Assembly: GCA_030867875.1 (NCBI GenBank)
Contig: JAOWCC010001634.1
Location: 135,614,365-135,678,364, forward strand
Origin: Actinernus sp. WN-2022
Lineage: Eukaryota > Cnidaria > Anthozoa > Actiniaria > Actinernidae
DNA length: 64,000 nt
Direction of reading: 5' to 3'
The notes beneath the pieces are model-generated. The model ran no database searches. It was given only the letters and a program-made list of their open reading frames with translations, and was not told where the DNA came from. Positions 12,109 to 23,539 of this stretch are shown here, piece by piece. The position numbers and the translations under genes were made by a program. Position 1 is the first letter of the stretch, and each line of letters begins with the position of its first letter.

Positions 12109-12657
12109 AGTGCCTATCACCCTTTTGCAATTTTGATAGCTTATGAACCTCCGAAATGTTTTGAGTACTTCTGTGAAGAAAGTTTTGGTTTAAAGTGAAT
12201 ACTTTATGTTCTACGCTTGTTTGAAATCGTGTAAATGTGACCTTTCCTGACCCATGACACGTAAGTAAAAGCCTGGGTCGAAACCTGGGTAGACGTCATC
12301 TTGACGTCATATAATTAATTCGGCTTTGCAATCATTTGAAGAAATACTCAACACGTTGACTAAAATGACTTTTTTCTTTACTAACAACTCAAAAACTGTG
12401 TATATTTTCTATGCATCGATGTTGTTGTGATAAAAAGGCGCCATGGAGAATAATGCATTAATGAGATGACGTCTACCCAGGTTTCGACCCAGGCTTTTAC
12501 TTACGCGGTCATGGGTCAGGAAAGGTCACATTTACACGATTTCAAACAAGCGTAGAACATAAAGTATTCACTTTAAACCAAAACTTTCTTCACAGAAGTA
12601 CTCAAAACCTTTCGGAGGTTCATAAGCTATCAAAATTGCAAAAGGGTGATAGGCACT
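12109..12657. mobile_element. TTAA foldback transposon (549 bp, long inverted arms)
   Basis: TTAA at 12105-12108 and 12658-12661 flanks termini AGTGCCTATCACCC / GGGTGATAGGCACT. The arms are about 190 bp each and highly similar. The centre includes ATGCATCGATGTTGTTGTGA. It encodes no transposase and is therefore non-autonomous. A TTAA target is typical of piggyBac- and Kolobok-type transposases. The superfamily is inference. Confidence 0.8.
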
Positions 12658-12739
12658 TTAAAGAGAGGAATCGCTCACTTAATTAATTCATGGAAAATAC
12701 ATAGATTAGCAGTGGCTTTAAAATGTTAAAATTTGACAG

Positions 12740-13076
12740 CAATTACCCTATATCATTATGACGTCACGGCTTGTTTATGAGGGGGACAGAATCGACTTGA
12801 ACAATAGAATTTTGAACTAAATCTGCTCTGCTGAGGAAAATTTAACTTCGAATTGTCTGGTTTCCAGATATCAGCTGTATCAATGTTTATCCCACAATAT
12901 TTACCATATTTGGTGGCTGTTACCGCTATTCTACGTTCTTCAAAATGCATTTGATAGCGATATCCTTTGTGTTGTTGCTGTTTTGTCCCTGTTTTGTCCC
13001 CCTCCCACGACCGTGATCCTTAGCGTTTAAACAATAGATTGTTTTGATATGACGTCATAGTGATATAGGTCAATTG
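12740..13076. mobile_element. MITE-A, uninterrupted copy
   Basis: Termini are CAATTACCCTATATCATTAT and, at the other end, ATAGTGATATAGGTCAATTG. These are imperfect inverted repeats followed inward by GACGTCA. A second copy at 27089-29716 is identical in layout but split by a LINE, which makes this copy the reference for that insertion. Confidence 0.8.
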
Positions 13077-13077
13077 A

Positions 13078-13228
13078 GCGATGATGGTTGTTTAGTGTAG
13101 TGGTTGCGACGTTTTCCTTAAGAGTAGGGTTGGAGTTCCAGAAAATCTCTCTTTTTTTTTACCTAACGATTTTCTTGAGAAGTTTTTCTTGAGAACCCTA
13201 GCTCTAGGTGGGTAAGATCTTGTTTACT
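13078..13228 (+). mobile_element. tRNA-derived SINE, family 1
   Basis: GTTTAGTGTAGTGGTTGCGA (box A region) and GGGTTGGAGTTCC (degenerate box B) are followed by a T-run and the family tail CCCTAGCTCTAGGTGGGTAA. It abuts MITE-A directly. Confidence 0.75.
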
Positions 13229-13979
13229 TATTGTTGATTCTTATTCGGATTCGAATTCTTATTCTGTCACTGCACTGAAATGTGTGCATGAGGCTCTTGC
13301 GCTGCCTTAAAGAAGGCTATAAATGTCAGCTCGCGATTAGATGTGCAGAAATCCCGTAGTACGTTTTGAAGCTTAATATCAGGTGGATTAAATGCCCAAA
13401 CCTTTTCTTTAATCACATTATTTTCTAAACTAGTCTGCATTTCACTGAGGGGCCTTGAGCATCCATCACAGATAGACACGATCGATGATGCATGGCACTT
13501 TCGGAGAAAGGTACTCAAGTTCAAGAATAAACACAGACGCATGATTACGGTTCGGACGAGTTAAATTTTAAGTTAAATAAAATTGGCAAATGTGTTCAAG
13601 ATATGGAATTCGGTGCATTCGACTTATGTCGGTATTCTGCCACTGCGGCTTCACTGAGATGCTTGGCTAGTTAGAAGGTTGGGATAGTTTTCTCCTCAGA
13701 CAAAAAAGAACATTTCAATAATAAAAGTAACATTTTCCAAAAAGAAACTAAAAACAAGCTAACTCCTTTATATTCCGATTAATACAACACATAAATGCTT
13801 TTACTGATTTGGGAAAATAGGAAAAAAAGCTGATAAGCGTAACTCGATATCTAACTCGACTATAATGAAGTCTAACTCGAACTTGGACTCGAAGTCCAAC
13901 TCGACGATTCGGGTTCCCAAGATAGGTATACCTTAAAGTATTTGAGTGTGATAAAGCGGCGCTTAATCGAATAAAACCA

Positions 13980-14190
13980 AGTTTCTTTAAAACAAAACTA
14001 CAAACATAGCAGCCTGGGATAGAAAAAAAATAACATGTGAATGTCCTGGTTGAATTTTCAAACTTTTTTCGAGAGAGGATGGCAACGATTAAAGTGGATT
14101 ACAAAAACTTGATTTTAGTTACAGTGAACCGATTTTTCATCCACCCGATTCTTTACCATCCTTCATCAAAATTATCTCAAATGTTCTCCA
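13980..14190 (+). repeat. Dispersed repeat shared with 53470-53740
   Basis: Shared blocks in the same order are GTTTCTTTAAAACAAAAC, CATGTGAATGTCCTGGT, a GGCAA.GATTAAAG.GGA.TACAAAA block, AGTGAACCGATTT, and a CCATCCTTC.(C/T)AAAATT block. No coding was seen. Confidence 0.6.
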
Positions 14191-14594
14191 GTATGCCGTG
14201 AAAGCATACTCTGCTAGTCTGAGTAGCTACTTTTTGTCTTTCATCATAAGAAAGTTTATTATTTGGGGGCTAACCGTGCCCCCTTAACGGATCACATCCG
14301 TAGCCGGCCGTGCCCCCAAACATCTGGCCATAAGGGTGTACTTAAACATCAAACAAGCTAAGTACAAGAGTCTAGCCACCGCTTCGCGTCTCGTATTTCA
14401 CTAAGAAGTGATTTATATAACCTCTCAGGCATCTGGTACCCAGCTATGTTTGCCTATCTGTTTATGTATTTACTACTTCCATCACTGAGTAGAGCCGCTC
14501 CAACGCGATAACGTACGTATTGAGGAGGTTGTTCGCTCTTCTGTAATTTACTTCATCGTGGGGTTTTTCGATTGGAAAAAATTACATCAATTAA

Positions 14595-17500
14595 GGTTAC
14601 TGGATACCTTCAAAACGAAAAAGATGGTGAAATTTTTTTTTCGCACAGAAATGTAGTTTTAGTAGCAGTGTTTGATATACTAAAAACTCCGTTAAAAAAA
14701 ATTAATATTGAGGGAGAAATACCAAAAGGAAGTTTTTAACCGGAAGTAAAAGGTTCTGTTTGATTGGCAGCAGACAATCAACACATTACAAGTACTCACT
14801 CGCCCGTGGCTATTTTAATCGAGGTTTCGTACAACCGATCGAAAGCGTAGGGAAAGCTAGCGCATAAATACATTTCATATACCAATGTTTACGTTTATTG
14901 AGAAACGTTTTTCCGCACACGATTCTGTAATTCCATCGGTTGTTGGCCTTATGTCTTCCAAAAAGCAAGCAGGATACCCTTAGCTTGGAAACATGAGGAG
15001 CTTAACCCGACTTCAGATTTCTCAGCGTGAAGCCTATGACGCCATCAAAATCGAATTACGATTTTGACATTTTGTGGTTTCAGTGTTGTCACCACTTTAT
15101 TTAATATAACATAAACACTTTCGAAGATTATGCAGGTATAATTCCTGTGGAGAGCAGAAAATATATTCTTGCCGTCGACGCTCAAACTTCAAGGATGTTC
15201 CCACGCGATCACGGAGGACGCTTTCCACTTAAAACAGGGTTTTTGGAGCTTTACTTGACAGACTTCAGAAGTGGTAGGCGTTGTGATTGTAAAGGGAGAA
15301 AAATTGTCAAGAACAAGGCTTTTGACCGGTTCTCGAACGAGATTTGCCAAGTAAAAGTATCAGATTTGTGGCGGGAAAATGGTGAATGCGCTCAATTCTA
15401 ATGTTTCTGGCCGGAAAGAAGAAACGCCGAAGAAGAGGGATGTATATGTACGCCATTACTCTGTTTGGACTCTGTTGTGGGCTGCTAAAGCAGCACCAGT
15501 CTTGTTGGGATTATATCAAGGATTTTTGGTCTCATTATAGAGTTCAAGCGAATAATTGACGCGATGAAATCCTTCGACCTCACGCGTTCCGCTGTGATCG
15601 GTGAATCAGCGACAACTTTATAGGTAACCCTAACCCTGAAGACTCATCGCATTCAAGTATTAGGAAACGAGCTGTCGTTTTAAATGGAAGAAGGTAAAGG
15701 AAACGAACGTACCTATCGCTGCGACTGTGTTACAATTTATTTTGTTTAAAGTTATTTATTAATTGATTACTTATAATGATTTAAAACTGGCCTGTTGAAT
15801 AAACCATTCGCGCGGGATTATAATTTTATCCTCGATCATGCGAATTTACTTAATCTGTTTAATTTGTACTGTCATGCATATATATATATATTATTTTAGT
15901 ATATTGTCACTGCATGTGTATCTATATTTTGTGTATTTGTGTTTTTATATATTGCTGTTGTAGAATGCAGGGCCTACATTTTCTACCGAACAGATATAGC
16001 CATGTTAGATATGTCAGGAAGCTGTAATGTTGGAGTCAACAATCTAACATGGAAATACAAGGGGAAACAACTACTTCGCAAGCAGCTTATGCTAGATTAG
16101 AAGTTAATTTGAAAGTGGGGATAAATCGAATAAACGAATAAACAGGCAAACCAAGCAAGAGCCCCCCCTACTGCCTGTTTATGTCTGTTGTTTTCATGGG
16201 TAATCCGTTACCTGAATTCCACAGCTGAACCTGGGCAGAAATTAGCCCCCCTGCCCTACTGCCTGTTTATGTCTGTTGTTTTCATGGGTAATCCGTTACC
16301 TGAATTCCACAGCTGAACCTGGGCAGAAATTAGACCCCCCTTACTGCCTGTTTATGTCTGTTGTTTTCATGGGTAATCCGTTACCTGAATTCCACAGCTG
16401 AACCTGGGCAGAAATTAGACCCCCCTTACTGCCTGTTTATGTCTGTTGTTTTCATGGGTAATCCGTTACCTGAATTCCACAGCTGAACCTGGGCAGAAAT
16501 TAGACCCCCTTACTGCCTGTTTATGTCTGTTGTTTCATGGGTAATCCGTTACCTGAATTCCACAGCTGAACCTGGGCAGAAATTAGACCCTCCTTACTGC
16601 CTGTTTATGTCTGTTGTTTTCATGGGTAATCCGTTACCTGAATTCTACAGCTGAACCTGGGCAGAAATTAGACCCCCTTGCTGCCTGTTTATGTCTGTTG
16701 TTTTCATGGGTAATCCGTTACCTGAATTCCACAGCTGAACCTGGCCAGAAATTAGCTTCCCCCCCCCCCTACTGCCTGTTTATGTCTGTTGTTTTCATGG
16801 GTAATCCGTTACCTGAATTCCTCAGCTGAACCTGGGCAGAAATTAGCCCCCCTCCCCTACTGCCTGTTTATGTCTGTTGTTTTCATGGGTAATCCGTTAC
16901 CTGAATTCCACAGCTGAACCTGGGCAGAAATTAGCCCCCCTCCCCTACTGCCTGTTTATGTCTGTTGTTTTCATGGGTAATCCGTTACCTGAATTCCACA
17001 GCTGAACATGGGCAGAAATTAGCTTCCCCCCCCCCCCCTACTGCCTGTTTATGTCTGTTGTTTTCATGGGTAATCCGTTACCTGAATTCCACAGCTGAAC
17101 CTGGGCAGAAATTAGACCCCCTTACTGCCTGTTTATGTCTGTTGTTTTCATGGGTAATCCGTTACCTGAATTCCACAGCTGAACCTGGGCAGAAATTAGA
17201 CCCCCCTTACTGCCTGTTTATGTCTGTTGTTTTCATGGGTAATCCGTTACCTGAATTCCACAGCTGAACCTGGGCAGAAATTAGACCCTCCTTACTGCCT
17301 GTTTATGTCTGTTGTTTTCATGGGTAATCCGTTACCTGAATTCCACAGCTGAACCTGGGCAGAAATTAGACCCCCTTGCTGCCTGTTTATGTCTGTTGTT
17401 TTCATGGGTAATCCGTTACCTGAATTCCACAGCTGAACCTGGGCAGAAATTAGCTTCCCCCCCTACTGCCTGTTTATGTCTGTTGTTTTCATGGGTAATC

Positions 17501-18449
17501 CGTTACCTGAATTCCTCAGCTGAACCTGGGCAGAAATTAGCCCCCCTCCCCTACTGCCTGTTTATGTCTGTTGTTTTCATGGGTAATCCGTTACCTGAAT
17601 TCCATAGTCAAACAAGCCGGCTACAGATACGGCGCGTACCTTTGATCGGAAATCAACATACAATATTCATCTTGGCAAATATATATATTTCTCTAATTCC
17701 TAGATTACAATATCCTCTGGAACTCACATATTAAAACAAGAGACTACAAGGAGAACTATGGCTTGTAATTATATTTACATATTGAAACTCTACCTTTAGT
17801 TTTTCCCGCGGAATTTTGGGAGACTCCAGGATGTTGCTTCTGATTGGAGAATGGGTGTCGAGTTCGGAAAGCCGCTCTAAGTAGGTGTGAATCAGTTGCT
17901 GAACTTCTAATGCCGATTTCTCGGCTACAATTTTTCAACGTTTCTGCAGTCTTCAAGTGAATTGATTGCATATAATAATTTACCGGAATTTTTTGAAATT
18001 TCGTCCAGTGATTCTGCGATAACTAATCTCCAAAAGCGTGTGTGCTTTTTCCGATTTGTTTTTAGTTTTAAAGATATCGGTCCAAGCGTGATGGCTTGGC
18101 AAAAATAATCAATGACTCGACTTTAAACTGCAATAATTTCGCATAGAAAATAGATATCAAAAATCGCACACATGCTTTTGGAGATCAATGACCGCTTAAC
18201 TTGACACAAGTGTAATTACTTCGTAAGTATAAAAACCCGGCGCTGGTAATTCGCGTTTATAAACGTCTTCGATATCGGGTTAAAGTGACTGTAGTTTTAA
18301 ATCTAGAGTAATTCCGTATAAAATAACCTTTTACTGGTATTCTTCAGTTATCAACCTTTCCATTGATATATAGGTTCCCATATTTTGTTCGCCGAGCGCC
18401 CGCGTAAACGCATTTTCGCGGAAATCACATTTGAAGGTATCCAGTAACC
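14595..18449. mobile_element. 3.9-kb TTAA-flanked DNA transposon carrying a satellite array
   Basis: TIR GGTTACTGGATACCTTCAAA starts at 14595 and its complement ends at 18449. TTAA flanks both ends (14591-14594, 18450-18453). The interior holds the ~85-bp satellite at 16171-17604 and a few short open frames, of which the longest non-satellite one (15147-15401, plus) I do not recognise. No transposase signature was seen, so it is probably non-autonomous. The TTAA target and GG terminus are compatible with Kolobok- or piggyBac-like mobilisation, which is inference. Confidence 0.75.
16171..17604 (+). repeat. ~85-bp satellite array, 17 copies
   Basis: I count 17 starts of CTGCCTGTTTATGTCTGTTG (16171, 16259, 16344, 16429, 16513, 16597, 16681, 16772, 16860, 16948, 17041, 17125, 17210, 17295, 17379, 17465, 17554). 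Spacing is 84-93 bp, and the variation comes mainly from a C-run. The core is near-identical between copies. Unit variants recur with an 8-unit (about 695 bp) period. Because 84 is divisible by three, long open frames appear, but these are artefacts of the repeat. Confidence 0.95.
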
Positions 18450-18527
18450 TTAAAACTCATCGAAATAAACAGAAAACTCGAATTTTACTCGCTATTCAAG
18501 CATAATACCAGCAGCTCTATATATTTT

Positions 18528-18905
18528 AACCAAATTAAGAATACGGAGCATAGAAGAATGCTTACAAAATTAAGATTTGGTAATCACAACCTCAGAATAG
18601 AAACCGATAGACACTCCAACCCTAGAACCTCCTCGAGCTAAGAACATGCCAACAATGTCAATCAAACGACATTGAGAATGAAGTGCACTTCTCATTTCAC
18701 TGTGAACTATATAATAGAATTAGAAACCAATTCTCTGAAGACATATGTCAGAAATATAAACACTTTAGAAACTTAGATATCAAAGAAAAGACTTTATTTT
18801 TATTCAACAATATTGACCCTCTTGTCTGCAAAAAAACTGGACATTTCATTTTTGAAGCCTTTCAGTTACGGAATCGGTTAATTACACCAATAACAGTTTA
18901 AAATA
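18528..18905 (+). mobile_element. LINE ORF2 C-terminal fragment
   Basis: The plus strand reads LTKLRFGNHNLRIETDRH, then after a frameshift NEVHFSFHCELYNRIRNQF, then FIFEAFQLRNRLI. The C-x2-C...H...C pattern (CQQCQSN, HFSFHC) with a (Y)NRIR motif is the usual end of LINE ORF2 proteins. The element is truncated and followed by a (TA)n tract and (GAAT)n repeats. Confidence 0.7.
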
Positions 18906-19109
18906 AACTGAAACAATTACTCTTGTTCAATCATTTATTATTATCTTATTATTGTAATTAGTTCATGATTAAGTTTATTATATATATATATGAATGAATA
19001 AGGCAAACTTGGCTTTCCAACGATAGTGTCGCTAGCTAGGAGGATCCAACTGGATACAAGACGCTTGTACACTAGAAGAATGAATGAATGAATCAATGAA
19101 TGAATGAAT

Positions 19110-21245
19110 CAACTTTATTTAACGAGGGTTACACATAACAGTTTACACTGATAAATTGGTGGCCCTCAAAATTTAGTATCAGCGTTTCGGCCTTCGGCCT
19201 TTTTCAATGCTTAGTACAATTTTAAAAAATACTTGGAACTAAACTAAAACTAAAATCCAAGATATTTATAGTGTAAAATACAATACAAACAATACATACA
19301 ATAGACTCTGTACATGTGATAAAAATATGGCGAAAGAAACCTAATTAAGAACAAATATAAAAATATGCCGCGACTTCTTACAATAGTAATCTAATCTAGT
19401 CTCCATATGCGCAGTGGCATGTATAAGAATAGGCTATCAAAGCTAGTGGCGTGTAGAAAAATGCACTCTCAAAACATGGGCAACAATAGATGAGTGATGT
19501 GAGTGTAGTACAAACTCGATGGCAACAAAGGCGGAAGAACGGCAGACTAATTATATCTAATGCGGTTCTTCGAATTGAATTCTTGCCTTTTGTCCATGTG
19601 GGTTGAGTCCATGTGGGTTGAGTCCATGTGGGTTGAGTGTGCATAATTGAGCACTCCAGAAAACCTCCCCAGTCAAGAGAACTTTGTCCTGATTATTAGA
19701 AGGATTTAAAATTTGTTCGATACCAAAAAATTCAAAATCAGAAAGTATTAAAATGGATGGCTACCTCGCATGTCTTCTTATTAGTCTTCATATGCGACTT
19801 ATGGTTACGAAACCTAACCCTTAGTTCAGTGCTTGTTGAACCAACATATTGGATTGAACATTTCTTACATGTAACTAGATATATAATGTTCTTAGAGGTG
19901 CAGCTAATGTGCTGTTTAATGGTGTAGGTTCTGCCAGTTTTAGTATCTCAAAGAAACGACTATTTTTTCTAGTAATTGCGGCAGAAATCACATCTCGCAT
20001 TACAGCCATGGTCTAACAAGCGGTCATTGCTACTACCAACGGCGCTCTGTTTACGTTTAGCACCTGTCAGAATATTTTTAAGATTCTTATGTCGCCGGCC
20101 TAAATGCTGGTATGATAGTGCCCGGCTAAAGGGAATAATTTAGCTAGAGCTGGCGATGCGTGTAATAATGGCAAATGCTTAGTAACAAGGCTACTAATGT
20201 TAGGTAGGCGTGGATTGAAATCAATAATGATGGGATAAATTGCCTTAGTCTCTTTAGCTTTGCAATCCAAAAGCTCACCACGAGGAACTAGCTTACCCTT
20301 GTTAAACTGCTGCGCCATAAATTAAGAGTCGTAGCCTCGTTTAGTCAAGTAACCCTCGTACTCTACACTGCGTTTCTCAAATGTTGTTACTGTAGAGCAA
20401 TTCCTTCGGATGCGTGAGGCGACTCCAAAAGGGATTGCTCTAGTAGTCAAGGATGTTAAGGCCTGGTTCATTTAACGGAAAATAGATGTAAGTTAAAAAA
20501 AAAATTCTGACAGAAATAACAGTTTAAACAAAAACTAATTACACCGTAATACTAATATCAACTCCCTTATTTTTTTAAGTGGATGGTTGTCGTATCCGAC
20601 GTGATCGATGACGTCATAATTATATAAAATCGTTTAAGTGAAATGCGGCTGCGACGATAACATATGAATATAAAGTAACCCTGCTAAAACATTACTCCTC
20701 TCGCAATGTTTCAGATCACGCTTAGAAAACATGACTATCATGTAAAGATAAGGAGATATTAAGGGTACAAAACCACTTAAGGTAGTCAAGAATGGCGATA
20801 CCTATTATCGTGAGAAATTTGGCGTACTTACCATACTCGGTTGTGCTGAAATAAGGAAAACAGTTTTTACCCGAAATCAGGCCTATCTAATGTGGTGGAT
20901 GCGCACTCCAGGGTGTAGATAAATGTGACTATCAGTAGGTTTAGAATATGACATCCGTCACAATAAACCCATTAACAAGACTGAGATCCCTATAACGCTA
21001 CCACAAATTGGGTTTAATAGACCCTTGAAACTTAGCTACCTCGTCGATAACCCCCATGGCTAAATCAGCATAGCTGCAAGCATTTTTAGGGCCCATAGCG
21101 GTGCCATGGATCTGCAAATAGTTACTCTCTAAAAAATAGGTACTCTATGAGTAAATGTGTCTACTGCATAGTTTGCATTTATCCAATTCCTAATGGTGTA
21201 GAGGTGGGATACAAGTAAATTAATTGATCAGCATAAAGTTAGCCA
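19110..21245 (-). mobile_element. Penelope-like retroelement, degraded
   Basis: The minus strand shows, from 5' to 3', an RT block YLQIHGTAMGPKNACSYADL (about 21010-21125) with AMG-P-YA as in Penelope RTs. It then shows FNPRLPNISSLVTKHLPLL (about 20160-20240), and a GIY-YIG endonuclease region NIIYLVTCKKCSIQYVGSTS, then RVRFRNHKSHMKT (about 19750-19890). These three together are diagnostic of endonuclease-bearing Penelope-like elements. Frameshifts and stops are frequent, and about 400 bp (20480-20870) between blocks has no recognisable coding. The 3' end lies near the (GAAT)n tract at 19078-19112. Confidence 0.8.
19183..19212 (-). ncRNA. Degenerate hammerhead-like core in the Penelope-like element
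   Basis: The minus strand has stem II GGCC-GAA-GGCC followed by GAAAC. The 5' core reads CATTGAAAA in place of CTGATGA, so self-cleavage is unlikely. Hammerheads are an established component of Penelope-like element terminal repeats, and the position near the 3' end fits. Confidence 0.5.
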
Positions 21246-21324
21246 TGGAAAGCCCACTCATTGCATATAGAGCGTTTTCACGTGACGTCATAGCCGCCCT
21301 GTTGGCGTACCCCAGTTTAAAAAT

Positions 21325-21500
21325 AGATTCTTCGTTAGCTTCTTTTGTTCTGTACACCAACATGGCCACCATGCCCTTTGTCATTTGAATCTCTGGGGAT
21401 TGAGTGCAAACCCTCTATTGGTATGCGCGGGTATGCCCATGTTGTTTTAGTGTTGTTGCACATAACCACAATGCACTGCTCTGGTAATATGCAAATAAAA
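21325..21500 (+). repeat. Dispersed repeat, also at 30655-30725 and 36590-36690
   Basis: Shared text is CGTTAGCTTCTTTTGTT, a CACCAACAT block, and TTTGAATCTCTGGGGATTGA. It is present here and at 30655 in plus orientation and at 36590-36690 in minus orientation. The neighbouring CATAACCACAATGCA block also occurs near 10390. Confidence 0.6.
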
Positions 21501-21879
21501 CGAAAGGGAATCACACATGCATTTGACGAACGCGTTCTCAAGAACCCAGTAGAGCCCCTTTGAAAGAACTTGCTCGATTTTTTCCAAGAGTAGAACGCCT
21601 TGGGTACAAATGCCAAGAACGTTTATTTAAATGACATCATAAATTTAAAAAAATCCTCCAAAAATTCTGAAAAGCCACAAATTAGACAGAAGGTAGCCAG
21701 TAATTTTCAGACGGTACGAGGTCGTCCACTCATGGGAGTAAGTGAGCGGATGACCTCGCTGTGTGAAAATCAGGCTAGACAGAAAGTACTTCTATGAGAC
21801 TACTTGCAAAATTCCAAGTCCCAACAATGATTTTATGCAGAAAAAATGTAACTTACCGGTAAAGTTCAAAATTCTGGCA

Positions 21880-22320
21880 TACAAAGTGGTCTCTTATATT
21901 TTACTCAGTTGTAATCGGTTAGAACAGAGTGAAAAATAAGGCTTTGTATGGCAGAATTTTTCCACTTGAAAGCCCATATATCATCCGAATTTAGCTCTAA
22001 TGGTCTCATATTTCCTGGGAACCTCCTTTTTATCTAGCATTTTCTAATAAAGTGGCTTAGGTGTACCAAATCTGTAATTATGTTTTGTGACATCATCACT
22101 TTACGACTCCATAACAAACTGTAACAAGTTGTTAAATAGCCTACATAAAACCTTAAAGTACTGAAGATCATACATAATGTAAATTATAACAAACCATAAC
22201 AAGGTGTGCATAACAAACTGTAACCAGGTGTGAAAAACTTTATAATATTATAAACAAAGTGTAATGTGTGAAAGACCTTATAATAATTATGTAAAACCTA
22301 ATATACGACGTAAAATATAC
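21880..22320 (+). repeat. Repeat family B, uninterrupted copy
   Basis: The block from CAGAATTTTTCCACTT through CATATTTCCTGGGA and TAACAAACTGTAACCAGGTG is collinear with 26876-27088 plus 29717-29850. It is the undisturbed reference for the nested insertion at that site. Confidence 0.7.
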
Positions 22321-22494
22321 TTTTTACCACAAGTGCCGGTAATCTCGCGATCTGATTGGTTGAAGTACGGTGGTAAATGAGAGTCCAGACAACGGTGCTG
22401 ACGCGAGAAAGTTATAGACAACGCTGGCTCTTTCAAAGCTGTCACGCTTTGTAACGAAACTTCCTTGTACGTTTTCTAATATTGTTGTAAAAAA

Positions 22495-23349
22495 CAAATT
22501 TCCTCTGGTTTTCCGTGGTGTGGACTCTTATTTACCACGATTTACGTCATCACATCGTCAAAATTTGATGAGGTATTTTAATCCCTCGTTAGCATACTCA
22601 ACATGAAAGTGAGATTAGCAGCTCGCGAGCCCAGGGGTTCGTCGCTTCGCTCCGCTCCTCGAACTCGAACCCCTGGCAACCAGGGTACCCCTAACTCGTT
22701 GCAACTGAGTGATAAATATGAGACTTTGTATGGCAGAATTTTGAACTTTAAATACATTTTTATTGTTGCAACTTGAAATTTTGCAAGTAGTCTAATAGAA
22801 GTACCTTCTGTCTAACTAGTGGCTTTTCAGAATTTTTGAAGTATTTTTTATATGATGATGTCACACCTTTAATTACCACTATACACACCTTGTTATGGTT
22901 TGTTATAGATGTAAACACCTCAAGATTTGATACTTTGAACCGCTCAAAATTTATTTTCATCTCGGTAGCAATTTTGAAAGTATATGATGATCAGAAAATT
23001 GGTCTCACTATCTTTGACGAGGCAATTAAGCAAGTTCTTAATCAAAGCCAAACTGAACTCAATTTGCTGACAGAAGCACTTCTAACTTTACCACCTGCTG
23101 TTAAAGTAACATTCCAGAAAAAGAACAAAGTAGTTACAAACGTTGACATTAACCTGATGTGACAGACCTTACTTGTTAGAAACACTATGTAAAGCCTTAT
23201 TATGTTTTTATATAGGGTCTTTAACACTTTATTGCAGCTTGTTATACTGTTATGGCTGCGCCTTGTGAGTCCACAACAAATTTTGACGATGTGATGACGT
23301 AAATCGTGGTAAATAAGAGTCCACACCACGGAAAACCAGAGGAAATTTG
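22495..23349. mobile_element. 855-bp segment with perfect 73-bp terminal inverted repeats
   Basis: 22495-22567 and 23277-23349 are exact reverse complements by eye. They begin CAAATTTCCTCTGGTTTTCC and end GGAAAATTTG-type complement. The segment includes a 108-codon open frame (22836-23162, plus) of unknown function. It overlaps the left arm of the larger palindrome. Confidence 0.75.
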
Positions 23350-23508
23350 CTAAATATATATATATATATATATAAATTGAATATAGAAAAAGGCGGTAAA
23401 AACTAACATTTTATTTTTTACTTTTTAACTGATGAAGGCTGAAAGCCGAAACGTTTTTAAATATATGGAACTGTGAGAAGTTGCCAGTTGTACTCCTGTA
23501 AATTCTTT

Positions 23509-23539
<31 letters not shown>

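Noticed and set aside
16614..17734. Open frames with repeated FSWVIRYLNSTAEPGQK peptides
   Set aside because: They are translations of the ~85-bp satellite. They stay open only because many units are 84 bp, and length variation in the C-run breaks the frame.
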